A stretch of 36,625 nucleotides of DNA from a virus: positions 1-36,625 of the IMG/VR virus record IMGVR_UViG_3300032893_000179; one strand, 5' to 3'. Shown here one piece after another: positions 8,697-16,100 of this stretch (its first letter is position 1; each line of letters starts with the position of its first letter). A model generated the notes under the pieces. The model was not told the origin of the DNA. It saw only the letters and a list, made by a program, of their open reading frames with translations, and did no database searches. The position numbers and the translations under genes were made by a program.

Positions 8697-9193
8697 CTGC
8701 TGAGGCTCCTGGCGATTTGTTCCGCCACGAAGTCCGCCGTCGCCTCCTCAATCTCCGTTTCCATTTCGTCCGAGATGCCCAAAAATTGGCGCTGCGGAAT
8801 GTTCTTGGGCGGGTAGCCGTAGTTGTGGACGCCCGCGTAAATGAGGTTGCTGCCGAGGGTGATGCTCGTGTCCGTCATCTCTTCCACTTTGCCGCGACCG
8901 CCCGCCGTGACGCTGCGCATCAGCGTTCCGGTATCGACAAGGGGCTTGTCGATACCCAGCGGGCTCTTGCGCTTGCGGTGCTTCTGGCCGCGACGCAGCG
9001 GACGGTAGCGAGGCCTTTTGAGAGGCTTCCAGGGGACACCCTCCGGATCTCTGCTCTGGTCAAAAAATCCTCGGACGCCCGAAACCAGGATCACTCGTAT
9101 CGTCTTGAGCAAGGGACGGTAATCGATCTTGCCAGAGACGGCACGCTCCAGCATGGTTGCGAACTTCGAAAGGTCGAGGACGGTCTTGGCCAT
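8693..9193 (-). CDS. Mu gpG-like virion morphogenesis protein
   Basis: 166 aa, starting MAKTVLDLSKFATMLERAV. It shows the pattern of the phage virion morphogenesis/tail completion family: GFFDQSRDPEGVPWKPLKRP, then a basic stretch, PLVDTGTLMRSV, a Gly-containing LGSNLIYAGVHNYG and IPQRQFLGISDEME near the C-terminus. These correspond to the F-x-x-x-x-x-P-x-G-x-x-W, L-x-x-T-G-x-L and I-P-x-R-x-F-L-G signatures of Mu gpG-type proteins, which act at the head-tail junction. It overlaps its neighbours at both ends in a translationally coupled operon. Confidence 0.75.
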   Translation of the reverse strand: MAKTVLDLSKFATMLERAVSGKIDYRPLLKTIRVILVSGVRGFFDQSRDPEGVPWKPLKRPRYRPLRRGQKHRKRKSPLGIDKPLVDTGTLMRSVTAGGRGKVEEMTDTSITLGSNLIYAGVHNYGYPPKNIPQRQFLGISDEMETEIEEATADFVAEQIARSLSR

Positions 9194-9681
9194 TACAGCC
9201 TCATCGCTCTGCCGGTATTGCGAGGGCAGTAGACAAATTCGTCGTTGCTCGTGTCATAGGTGCCGCTCACGGCCTGGCCAACGAGCAGCTTCGGGTCCAC
9301 AAAGGCGCCGTTGATCGTGAAGGTCACTCCCGGGCCGCGCTCGGTCTTGTAAAGCTCCCAGCGCCTATCCAGGCGCCATTCATCGAGCGCTGAAGGATTG
9401 TAGCTCGCCGTGTCCATCAGCAAGCCATGTTCCAGGCACCACCAGATGGCAATCGCCATTTGAAATTCGGCCCCGCGATCCCACTGGGCGATCTGATCCA
9501 CCGAGTAGCCTCGCATGGTCAGTGCCGAGTAGATGTCGCCGAGGGCGGCGCCCGTGGCGGCACCGGTGATGCTTTGCCAGAACGCCTTGAGCTCGCCAGC
9601 CTCGCAGCGCGCTCGCTGGAGAATGTCGTGCAACTGGTCATAGACCTGTTGCTGCGTCACGAATCCGACTGGCAAAGGCAT
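9193..9681 (-). CDS. Head-tail connector-like protein
   Basis: 162 aa, starting MPLPVGFVTQQQVYDQLHDI. The N-terminal two thirds are helical (LHDILQRARCEAGELKAFWQ, AIAIWWCLEHGLLMD), and the C-terminus is beta-rich. It lies between the capsid region and the gpG-like gene, where Mu-like phages encode gp36-type connectors. It does not clearly match the DUF1320 pattern, so the role rests on position. Confidence 0.5.
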   Translation of the reverse strand: MPLPVGFVTQQQVYDQLHDILQRARCEAGELKAFWQSITGAATGAALGDIYSALTMRGYSVDQIAQWDRGAEFQMAIAIWWCLEHGLLMDTASYNPSALDEWRLDRRWELYKTERGPGVTFTINGAFVDPKLLVGQAVSGTYDTSNDEFVYCPRNTGRAMRL

Positions 9682-9683
9682 GG

Positions 9684-10130
9684 TTACTTGGCTTTCTTGC
9701 GCTGCGGCGCCTCCTGCGCTGGCGGCGTCGTCGCTTGCTGGGCAGGGACGAAATCTTCCATCGTGACCGCGAAGCGCGGGTTGACGGCAATGAGCGTTAC
9801 GCGACTGCGGCTCTTGCGCAAAGGTCTTTCCAGGGGCAGGTCACGCGGGAGTCCGCACTGCTTGCACACAAAGCCGAGGTTGCCGATCCAGATATAGCAC
9901 GCACCGCATTGCACGCACGTCATGTCATCGTGCCTGCGGATGTCGGCGTGCGAGTGACGTGTCTCGCGCCTGGTCGTGACTTTGACCTTGCGATGATTGG
10001 CGTGCTTGCGCAGGTAGTCATTGGTTTTTTTCAGCCGTGCCTTGATTTCGGCCAGCTTGCCCTCGTCGTATTTGCTGGGGCCAGCCTTGACGACGGGAAC
10101 GGATGGCGTGACGGTCACAAGTCCTGGCAT
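9684..10130 (-). CDS. Small zinc-ribbon protein in the head-tail region
   Basis: 148 aa from the ATG at 10128-10130. The frame stays open upstream to a TTG at 10200-10202, adding a Cys-containing peptide (CRASGCTNTAGACFILC); neither start has a clear Shine-Dalgarno sequence. The core carries CVQCGACYIWIGNLGF followed by CKQCGLPRD, two CxxC pairs forming a probable zinc ribbon. The N-terminus is basic and helical. The C-terminus is a low-complexity tail ending QRKKAK. Its role is unknown. The plus-strand HNH gene lies between this gene and the capsid gene, so the two minus-strand genes may originally have been adjacent. Confidence 0.55.
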   Translation of the reverse strand: MPGLVTVTPSVPVVKAGPSKYDEGKLAEIKARLKKTNDYLRKHANHRKVKVTTRRETRHSHADIRRHDDMTCVQCGACYIWIGNLGFVCKQCGLPRDLPLERPLRKSRSRVTLIAVNPRFAVTMEDFVPAQQATTPPAQEAPQRKKAK

Positions 10131-10164
10131 GGAAGGCACCGCGCTTTCACATAAGATAAAGCAA

Positions 10165-10193
10165 GCCCCGGCGGTGTTGGTGCACCCCGAGGC
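10165..10193 (+). promoter_or_regulatory. Hairpin in leader of HNH gene
   Basis: GCC-C-CGG-C-GGTG pairs with CACC-CCG-A-GGC around a 6-nt loop, giving ten base pairs with one mismatch and one bulge. It ends 20 nt before the AAGGAGG ribosome-binding site at 10214-10220. A leader hairpin at a similar position precedes the second plus-strand HNH gene. It may limit read-through or translation; this is inference. Confidence 0.35.
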
Positions 10194-10227
10194 GCGACAC
10201 AAACGAACCTGTCAAGGAGGTCCGATC

Positions 10228-10803
10228 ATGTCCCGTCAGAATATCGCTGGTGTCTCTCGAAGACAACAAAAGGTTTACGTCAAGGGGCCTTACAAGCGGC
10301 AATCGCTGGCCGATCGCTTTTGGAAGAAGGTTGATAAAAACGGCCCGATTCCTGAGCATTGTCCGGAATTGGGGCCGTGCTGGATTTGGACGGGGGCCGT
10401 TTATCGAGGCAAGTGGCCGTATGGCAAGATTGCCGAGGGAGGCAAGAATGGGCAGGTGTTGCCGGCTCATCGGGTCGCATGGCAACTGGAGCATGGACCC
10501 ATTGAGATTGGCGTTCTCGTTTGTCACAAATGCGATCAAGCGAGATGCGTCCGCGTGGCCCATTTGTTCCTTGGCGATTACGTTGACAATGCAAGGGACA
10601 TGGTCAATAAGGGACGCGATGCTCACGGCGATACACGCGGTGAGAAGAATGGTTCTGCCGTTTTGACGGAGCAGATTGTGCGCCACATTCGCGATTTGCA
10701 TTCTCAAGGTTTCGGCCCACTTCGTATAGCAAGGCGTCTTAATTTAAGCCTCGCAACGGTCGCACATGTCGTTTACCGACACACTTGGAGTCATATACCG
10801 TAA
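10228..10803 (+). CDS. HNH homing endonuclease with C-terminal HTH
   Basis: 191 aa from the ATG at 10228, chosen because AAGGAGG lies at 10214-10220. The phage HNH pattern is clear: CWIWTGAVYRGKWPYGKI (residues 51-68), AHRVAWQLEHG with His81, then VCHKCDQARCVRVAHLFLGD (98-117), followed by YVDNARDMVNKGR and GEKNGSAVLT. Residues ~146-184 form a helix-turn-helix (IARRLNLSLATVAHVVY) for target binding. It is a free-standing mobile endonuclease gene that would cut an allele lacking it and spread by repair. It is on the opposite strand to all flanking virion genes and converges on the capsid gene, 6 nt from its stop. Confidence 0.85.
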   Translation: MSRQNIAGVSRRQQKVYVKGPYKRQSLADRFWKKVDKNGPIPEHCPELGPCWIWTGAVYRGKWPYGKIAEGGKNGQVLPAHRVAWQLEHGPIEIGVLVCHKCDQARCVRVAHLFLGDYVDNARDMVNKGRDAHGDTRGEKNGSAVLTEQIVRHIRDLHSQGFGPLRIARRLNLSLATVAHVVYRHTWSHIP

Positions 10804-10823
10804 CTTCTCTTATAAGAAGTTAC
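10800..10823. terminator. Palindrome between convergent HNH and capsid stop codons
   Basis: GTAACTTCT at 10800-10808 pairs with AGAAGTTAC at 10815-10823 around a 6-nt loop, a 9-bp perfect stem. It contains both stop codons (TAA 10801-10803 on plus, TAA at 10810-10812 on minus). No strong T-run follows on either strand. A bidirectional transcript end or 3'-end stabiliser is likely. Confidence 0.5.
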
Positions 10824-11814
10824 TTACGACATAATCCCCACAACCTTTCCACAAGTTAGTCGTCCCCGCCGTGGTCCCCGTGCCCCCTCCGGTCGCGCCG
10901 ATGCCCGCCTGCGGGATCCATTCCTGGTTGAGAATCTGACGCAGCAATGGTGCCAGGGGCACCGAGCCGGCGTACATGAAATTCTCGGCGGTGAACTCCA
11001 CTTGCTCGTGGACGTACTCGCCGTCTTCCGTGCTCGCCGTCTTGGGGAGCGTGAAGGACCGCATGGCGTTTTCGATGTTCTGTAGGATGTCGAACATCTC
11101 CGTGATGTTCGGCGTGTTCGTGATGGGTTGTTTGACAACATCGAACCAGAAGCCATACGCGGCGGCACCGCGCAGGTCGGCCCACCAGCGTACTTGGCGG
11201 CTTTCCCACATATCCGGCGTCCCGCTGTTGGTGTGGAACTCGACCGGCGTGCGGTCCTGCCAGATGAGCGGCTTGAGATCAGGACGGCAATACATGCCGT
11301 AGAGGGCCAGGCTCTTGCCGTCTCCCGACGCGCAGGTTTTTGTCGTGAGAAGGTTGTCACCGACTCCGTAACCCGATGCCGTCGAGGTGCGCACACCCGT
11401 TGCGATAAAGTCCAGCCCATCGAATGCCAGGGTGCCAGTACCGGCGGCGAGAGCCTTCATCACCATGCGGCTTGGGAAGATTTTGCCCTTCTCGACGAGC
11501 TGCGCCGGCTTACGGAGGAGCCCGCCCGTCTGCTCGTCTTCCACGTCCTCCAGGGTCGCCATGAACTCGGAGTGGTAGACCTCATTCATCACCGAATAGA
11601 TGAACGAGTCGATGTCGCCGTATGTTCGGTAGCCGGACCATAGCTGGAAGCCAGGCACCAGCGTGAACAGGCCGTGGTTTTCGATGCGGGTCGTGCTGGG
11701 TAGCTTGGTGGTGAATTTTTGGTACTTGACCGGCTCCGCGATCTGGACCATCGCTTGTTCGAACTGAGTCTTGAGAGCGGCGGTCAAGACGCTTACTTGT
11801 TGATCGAGAGACAT
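10810..11814 (-). CDS. Major capsid protein, Mu gpT-like
   Basis: 334 aa, starting MSLDQQVSVLTAALKTQFEQ. It has the pattern of the Mu-like major head subunit family: residues 25-65 include PVKYQKFTTKLPST and FQLWSGYRTYGDI. VYHSEFMATLEDVEDEQTGG follows, matching the conserved 'diEDDq.G' segment of the family. The rest is alternating alpha/beta as in the HK97 fold. The last ~30 residues are Gly/Thr-rich. It would form the capsid shell. The gene has a 110-nt untranslated leader with a hairpin also found upstream of the decoration gene, and is followed by a palindromic terminator and the convergent HNH gene. Confidence 0.75.
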   Translation of the reverse strand: MSLDQQVSVLTAALKTQFEQAMVQIAEPVKYQKFTTKLPSTTRIENHGLFTLVPGFQLWSGYRTYGDIDSFIYSVMNEVYHSEFMATLEDVEDEQTGGLLRKPAQLVEKGKIFPSRMVMKALAAGTGTLAFDGLDFIATGVRTSTASGYGVGDNLLTTKTCASGDGKSLALYGMYCRPDLKPLIWQDRTPVEFHTNSGTPDMWESRQVRWWADLRGAAAYGFWFDVVKQPITNTPNITEMFDILQNIENAMRSFTLPKTASTEDGEYVHEQVEFTAENFMYAGSVPLAPLLRQILNQEWIPQAGIGATGGGTGTTAGTTNLWKGCGDYVVSNFL

Positions 11815-11893
11815 TGTGCGTATTCCCGCCGCCTACCCTGCGGCCCCGAAAACCTTAAACGCTCGCGGCGCTGGTCGGATAGTGTCCAGTTAA

Positions 11894-11908
11894 GGGGAGC
11901 GACCCCCA
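11894..11908 (-). promoter_or_regulatory. Leader hairpin GGGGGTCGCTCCCC upstream of capsid gene
   Basis: On the minus strand the 15-nt element TGGGGGTCGCTCCCC (GGGG/CCCC stem) lies 79 nt before the capsid ATG. The identical 15 nt occurs 77 nt before the decoration gene ATG. Downstream segments of the two leaders also resemble each other (TCCGACCAGCGCCGCGA versus GGCCGACAGCGCGA; GGTAGGCGGCGGG versus GGATAGCGGGAGG). Probably a shared late-gene leader; mechanism unknown. Confidence 0.5.
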
Positions 11909-11924
11909 CCGCGAACTTGCGCCT

Positions 11925-12158
11925 TCAGGCGATACGCTTACCGCCCTGGTAAACCTTTGCTCTTGCCGGCGACACATCGGTCGAGCGTTCCGGCACTTCC
12001 TTTGACTCGTCGGGCACCGAGGTTTTTGGTGCCATGTCCAGCAACTCCCGGCACAGGCTGATCGCGCCTTCGATCGTACAGAGCGACTTTTCCGCCTCGC
12101 GGCGCTGGACCTCGAGTACGGCAAGACGCCTTTCAAGCTGATCACGATCAACCGGCAT
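11925..12158 (-). CDS. Small coiled-coil protein upstream of capsid
   Basis: 77 aa, MPVDRDQLERRLAVLEVQRR at the N-terminus, a heptad-like charged helix over residues ~5-45, then a disordered basic tail ending YQGGKRIA. It starts 1 nt after the stop of the next small gene. Two short coiled-coil proteins in tandem before the capsid gene could be head accessory or scaffold-like proteins. No family is recognised. Confidence 0.5.
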   Translation of the reverse strand: MPVDRDQLERRLAVLEVQRREAEKSLCTIEGAISLCRELLDMAPKTSVPDESKEVPERSTDVSPARAKVYQGGKRIA

Positions 12159-12159
12159 T

Positions 12160-12360
12160 TTACCCCTCGGTCACTTCGGCACGGTCCGGTAGCACGCCGT
12201 TGCGGTCCAGAGGATCGGTGGTCCGCTTTTCGTGAAGCAACTGGATGACCTTGTCGTTCAGGTCCGCGACCTGCTTCTGCAACAGTTCAATGTGAATCTG
12301 CTGGCGCCCGATGCGCTCGAAGAGAGCGGCGGAACTGATTTCCATATTCTGCACGTCCAT
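12160..12360 (-). CDS. Small coiled-coil protein
   Basis: 66 aa, starting MDVQNMEISSAALFERIGRQ with a long amphipathic helix over residues ~8-45 (IHIELLQKQVADLNDKVIQL) and a short acidic end. It directly follows the methyltransferase-glycosyltransferase gene without a gap. It is similar in kind to the next small gene. The role is unknown. Confidence 0.5.
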   Translation of the reverse strand: MDVQNMEISSAALFERIGRQQIHIELLQKQVADLNDKVIQLLHEKRTTDPLDRNGVLPDRAEVTEG

Positions 12361-13779
12361 TTACGATCTCCAGTTGGGTGCCGTGTCCTCATCGCCGTTG
12401 CGGAAGCTGCCATGGTCCGGGTGCGTGCTATACGCCTTGAGCCCATAATGGTCGGCCTGCAGGCGGCGCGTGATACAGGTCTTGGCGCCGAGCTTGTGCA
12501 GTTGCCGCGAGAAGAACCAGTCCTCGCTTTCGCGGCCTTTCTGCCAAAGTCCGTCTTCCCCGCGGATAACGCGCGTCGGGAAGTCAAACCAGGCCGCGAG
12601 TGAGCCGTCCGGGCGCGTCTCGCGAAAGACAGGCCGGCGCAGGTCGCAAATCCACAGGCCCGTATTGTGCAAGAGGTAGGCATTGCCTTCCTCCTGAAGC
12701 GTTTTGCCCGGGCCCTCGGCCAGAAATACCCGGGCAACATCGGCCATGTCGAAGCGTGGCGGCAGCAAAGGCAATTCACGGTTGGTCAGGCGACGGAAGG
12801 CTCCCCATGGGTTACGCAGATCGCCGATGCCGCAACTGAGCACGCCGCGTCCGTCCTTGAGCGCCATGGGCGTTGATACCATGTCGGCGCCCGAATCTTC
12901 GAGTTCGTCCCTGAGAACGTCCACGTAGCCGGGAGGCGGCACCACGTCCGAGTGGCACATCACCCAATGCGTGACCTCTCCAGCCTCCATCTGATTGAGG
13001 GCAGCGGCCCAGAGAGCGTTGAAGTCGTCCCAACCAGTCTCACCGCAACTTTCGGGAAGGCGAATTTCGTGAGCACCCAGCGAGGCCTGCATGATCCCTT
13101 GCGTGATCGTTCCCCAGCCCCAGCTTCTTCCAGGGCAAGCGAGAAAGATGCGGCTGCGTTCGATGGCCTTGCAGCGGCGCACGACCATGGCCGTATCGAC
13201 GCGCCCGAGAATGCGCAGCTCATGCGGCCTGGTCATGATCTTTTCATCAAAGGCGCGGACCACACCGGCGTCGGATGGCATGACGTCGTGGAACATGACG
13301 TGTCCGCCGATCTTCACTCGGCCCAGGTAAAGATCAATGTCCCGGCAGACGTCCTCATAGCGGTGGCTGCCATCAATGAAAAGCAGCGAGCACTCGTCGG
13401 GAATATCGGCCAGCGCATCTTGGCTCGTCTTCGGCACAATACGCACCAGGCCGTTGACGCCCGCATTGTCCAGGTTCTCGCGCATCAGCGTCGGCGAGCA
13501 TGGCCTGGCCGGATTACCGAGAGAGGTCTTGAACGCACCTTCCTGGGCGCCGATGAACGGATCCACGGCAAAAACGGGATGATGATTGCCGGCCTGGCTT
13601 CCGAGTGCCAGCGCGGCCGTCGAGCGGCCCTGGTAAGAGCCGATTTCCACAATGGGACCGTCCGACTGTCGCGCCAATTCATAGAGCGTACCCGCCTCGC
13701 TCCTGGTCAGCCAGCCGTCAATACGAAGGGCTTTGTCCAGGTCGCGCTCACGCCGATCTATGAACGTTTTGGTGGTCAT
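12361..13779 (-). CDS. SAM methyltransferase fused to GT2-like glycosyltransferase
   Basis: 472 aa. Residues ~40-165 form a class I methyltransferase: PIVEIGSYQGRSTAALALG (motif I, Glu45-Gly51), AVDPF, and SLLFIDGSHRYEDVCRDIDL followed by GGHVMFHD. This matches the Methyltransf_24 type found beside sugar-processing enzymes. Residues ~205-460 resemble a GT-A glycosyltransferase: a start SRIFLACPGRSWGWGT, a WVMCHSDVVPPPGYVD segment with the Asp-x-Asp-like position, and a late GRESEDWFFSRQL pattern. The fusion would modify and transfer or cap a sugar. It lies between the decoration and capsid genes, so virion glycosylation is an attractive inference. The ribosome-binding site is AAGAGG just upstream. 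Confidence 0.7.
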   Translation of the reverse strand: MTTKTFIDRRERDLDKALRIDGWLTRSEAGTLYELARQSDGPIVEIGSYQGRSTAALALGSQAGNHHPVFAVDPFIGAQEGAFKTSLGNPARPCSPTLMRENLDNAGVNGLVRIVPKTSQDALADIPDECSLLFIDGSHRYEDVCRDIDLYLGRVKIGGHVMFHDVMPSDAGVVRAFDEKIMTRPHELRILGRVDTAMVVRRCKAIERSRIFLACPGRSWGWGTITQGIMQASLGAHEIRLPESCGETGWDDFNALWAAALNQMEAGEVTHWVMCHSDVVPPPGYVDVLRDELEDSGADMVSTPMALKDGRGVLSCGIGDLRNPWGAFRRLTNRELPLLPPRFDMADVARVFLAEGPGKTLQEEGNAYLLHNTGLWICDLRRPVFRETRPDGSLAAWFDFPTRVIRGEDGLWQKGRESEDWFFSRQLHKLGAKTCITRRLQADHYGLKAYSTHPDHGSFRNGDEDTAPNWRS

Positions 13780-13806
13780 TCAGCCCTCTTTCCGGCTAAA
13801 ATGACC

Positions 13807-13840
13807 GAGCCGGCGCGATGCGTAAACATCGTGTCGGCTC
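13807..13840 (+). promoter_or_regulatory. 14-bp hairpin in leader of second HNH-like gene
   Basis: GAGCCGGCGCGATG at 13807-13820 pairs with CATCGTGTCGGCTC at 13827-13840 around CGTAAA. All 14 pairs form on the plus-strand RNA if two G-U pairs are allowed; on the minus strand those become C-A mismatches, so the structure favours the plus transcript. It ends 20 nt before AGGAGG at 13861-13866. Confidence 0.45.
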
Positions 13841-13874
13841 TAACCAGTGCAGAACCTTCGAGGAGGTCCATGTC

Positions 13875-14387
13875 ATGGCTGCCAATTATCTTAGCGTCAT
13901 CAAGATCAGAACCCACGGCAAAGGGGACATGCCAGAACACAAAATCTGGCGAACGATGCGCCAACGGTGTCGCAAGGACGCTGCTGCCAGGTATCCCCAG
14001 TACAGCGGTCGCGGCATTCAAGTTTGTCAGCGCTGGGACGAATCTTTTGACGCATGGTTTGCTGATCTCGGACCACGTCCATCTTCCCGATACACTCAGG
14101 ATCGCAAAGATAACGATGGCCATTATTCCTGCGGACGATGCGACCAATGCCGCGCGAATGGCTGGACCATGAATTGCCGATGGGCGACTAGGTCCGCTCA
14201 GTCGCGGAACACTCGCACCAATCGACTGCTGACTCTTCATGGAAAAACCTTGTGCCTTACGGAATGGGCAGAACTTTTAAGTATCAACGTCCTGACGATT
14301 TACTACCGTCTCAAGTGCCACTGGCCTATTGAAGAAGTCCTTTCTCCGGCCAATCCAAGCCGTCGCAAGCGAAAGATTAAACGATAG
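13875..14387 (+). CDS. HNH-type homing endonuclease-like protein with Cys insert
   Basis: 170 aa from the ATG at 13875, 8 nt after AGGAGG. It belongs to the common phage/bacterial family with the pattern HKIWRTMRQRC, YSGRGIQVCQRWDESFDAW, a DRKDNDGHY core, NCRWATRSAQSRNTRTN, and a C-terminal LTEWAELLSINVLTIYYRL helix-turn-helix (NUMOD-like). Between core halves lies SCGRCDQCRANGW, a cysteine insert that may bind zinc. It is likely a mobile endonuclease. It is antisense to the virion operon and overlaps the 3' end of the convergent decoration gene by 11 nt. Confidence 0.75.
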   Translation: MAANYLSVIKIRTHGKGDMPEHKIWRTMRQRCRKDAAARYPQYSGRGIQVCQRWDESFDAWFADLGPRPSSRYTQDRKDNDGHYSCGRCDQCRANGWTMNCRWATRSAQSRNTRTNRLLTLHGKTLCLTEWAELLSINVLTIYYRLKCHWPIEEVLSPANPSRRKRKIKR

Positions 14388-15981
14388 TCTCCGGGTCAGT
14401 GTACCAGAGCGTGGTGCTCACACATCTGAATGTGCGTACTCCGGCATTGGGTATGTTGTACGCATTATTAATTCCCTTCGCGTTGATCTGGCTGTTGACC
14501 GGAGGGAAGATTGGCAGGATGGCCGTTGCCACCGTGTTTTTCACCGTGACAACCTTGCCTGCCACTGAGGCCGGTAGGATGATCGCCGCTGTATTGTCGG
14601 CACCGGTCACGTAGTAGAAGCCCTCGTCTACTGCATTGGCGTTATTGATGGCCGTGCTGCCGGCGGCGATGGTTGTCGATTTCGTTCGCAGAATCGCGCC
14701 GCCTGTCGATGAGGTCCCGATGGAAATCAGGCCGGAACCCTTGCCGTCCAGCTTGAGTGGCTCGTTCGTGTTGCTGCCGATCGCGGCCAGGGCCACACCA
14801 TTGTTGTCGGTGCCGCCCGTCACGGAGAGTCCGCCCGCCTCGGAGCCAACGCTACAGACAACCTTGAATGTCGGATTGGTGGCGCCGTTGGGGCCTACTT
14901 CGAAGCCGGTTGCGCCCGTGGTGGTGACGATGACGCTGCCCGATCCCTTGGGAGCAACGTAAAGCGTCTCGTTCGTTCCGCCAGTCGTGCTCAAGGTCAC
15001 GCCTGAGCCACTCGCGGCTGATGCGATAGTCACGCCTGTAATCGAGGAGCTAGTCGAGGCATCGACATTGAAAGCGGGATTGGTGGAACCGTTCTGGCCC
15101 ACGGAGAAGCTGTTTGCCGAGTTGTCCGTCACGGTCAAGGTGGCGCTATTGACGGCGACGTTCCCCGTGAACGTCGTGCTGCCGAGCGTTCCGCCCGTGT
15201 TGCCAGCCGCCACGTACCAGTTCGAAACGCCGTCCGAGGTCACGGTGATCTTGGCGTACTGAGCCGTGGACATGGCATAGCTGCTGGCGCCGTTGATCTT
15301 GTCCGAACCGGCCGGCGTGATCGTCGGCGTGGACGTGTTCGCGCTGGTATTGATGAAGACAAACTCGTCGCCCGGCGATACGGCATTGGCTGCGGGCAGC
15401 GTGATTGCCTCGCTCGACGTGAGCGGCAAGAGGACCATCTTGTTGACGTCAAACTTCGTGAGCGTCGTGCCAGCAGCAGCCGCTGCGGAGATCATGCCCT
15501 GGAGGTTGCCACCCGACGTCCGGCCCATCCACGGCGCTAGGACCGTCACATGGGTCGAGTCCTTGACGTGGATGATGGTGCCGGCGAAGTTGGCGCTGGT
15601 TCCCGGCGTGAGCGACACCTGATTGTTGTAAAGCCACCAGACTTTTTGACCTTCCTGGCCACCGACGGAGCCGAGCGTCGCGATGAGGGCCGTGAACACG
15701 GGCGGACGCTCGATCTTGAACTCCTTGTCACCCGAGACACCATTGACGCTCACGCTGTCCGTGGTATTGACGGTGACACGGTTGATGCGCTTGAGAATGC
15801 CGATAAATTCGGCCTTCGCCGTATCGTCCATCTGGACCATGTTGCCGTCCTTGTTGCGCCCGACGGCCTGTCCGGAATAGAACGTGGTCGCTGAGGCCGG
15901 GATTGCGGCCGGAATATTCAGCCCGGGCTCGGCAGAGAACGGGGCAAAGACTACCTTGTTTCCGCCTGTGGTATTGGCCAT
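14377..15981 (-). CDS. Capsid decoration/head-fibre protein
   Basis: 534 aa, starting MANTTGGNKVVFAPFSAEPG. Residues ~25-160 form a small beta domain of the decoration/head-fibre type (FYSGQAVGRNKDGNMVQMDD, EFIGILKRINRVTV). The remaining ~350 residues are Thr/Ser/Gly/Asn-rich with repeated strand patterns (for example VSVNGVSGDKEF, GATGFEVGPNGATNPTF), as in trimeric fibre shafts. It lies directly after the protease/scaffold gene, where Mu-like and HK97-like phages place decoration proteins. Its leader carries the same hairpin as the capsid leader, suggesting equally strong late expression. Confidence 0.6.
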   Translation of the reverse strand: MANTTGGNKVVFAPFSAEPGLNIPAAIPASATTFYSGQAVGRNKDGNMVQMDDTAKAEFIGILKRINRVTVNTTDSVSVNGVSGDKEFKIERPPVFTALIATLGSVGGQEGQKVWWLYNNQVSLTPGTSANFAGTIIHVKDSTHVTVLAPWMGRTSGGNLQGMISAAAAAGTTLTKFDVNKMVLLPLTSSEAITLPAANAVSPGDEFVFINTSANTSTPTITPAGSDKINGASSYAMSTAQYAKITVTSDGVSNWYVAAGNTGGTLGSTTFTGNVAVNSATLTVTDNSANSFSVGQNGSTNPAFNVDASTSSSITGVTIASAASGSGVTLSTTGGTNETLYVAPKGSGSVIVTTTGATGFEVGPNGATNPTFKVVCSVGSEAGGLSVTGGTDNNGVALAAIGSNTNEPLKLDGKGSGLISIGTSSTGGAILRTKSTTIAAGSTAINNANAVDEGFYYVTGADNTAAIILPASVAGKVVTVKNTVATAILPIFPPVNSQINAKGINNAYNIPNAGVRTFRCVSTTLWYTDPETIV

Positions 15982-16058
15982 GAGTGGCGTTTTCCTCCCG
16001 CTATCCGTCGAGCCCCTGTGTCTTTGTTGTCGCGCTGTCGGCCAGGGTTGCCGAAGCT

Positions 16059-16073
16059 GGGGAGCGACCCCCA
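16059..16073 (-). promoter_or_regulatory. Leader hairpin GGGGGTCGCTCCCC upstream of decoration gene
   Basis: Minus-strand TGGGGGTCGCTCCCC, identical to 11894-11908, here extended to a 6-bp stem (CTGGGG/CCCCAG). It lies 77 nt from the decoration ATG and 27 nt after the protease/scaffold gene stop. Confidence 0.5.
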
Positions 16074-16100
16074 GAGCGATTGTCGAAAAAGAACTCCGTT

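Noticed and set aside
10131-10202. N-terminal extension of the zinc-ribbon gene to a TTG at 10202
   Set aside because: The frame is open and Cys-rich, but it has no ribosome-binding site and overlaps the hairpin leader of the HNH gene; kept only as an alternative start.
12952-14172. 406-codon plus-strand frame opposite the methyltransferase-glycosyltransferase gene
   Set aside because: It is a shadow that also crosses the better-supported HNH-like gene in another frame.
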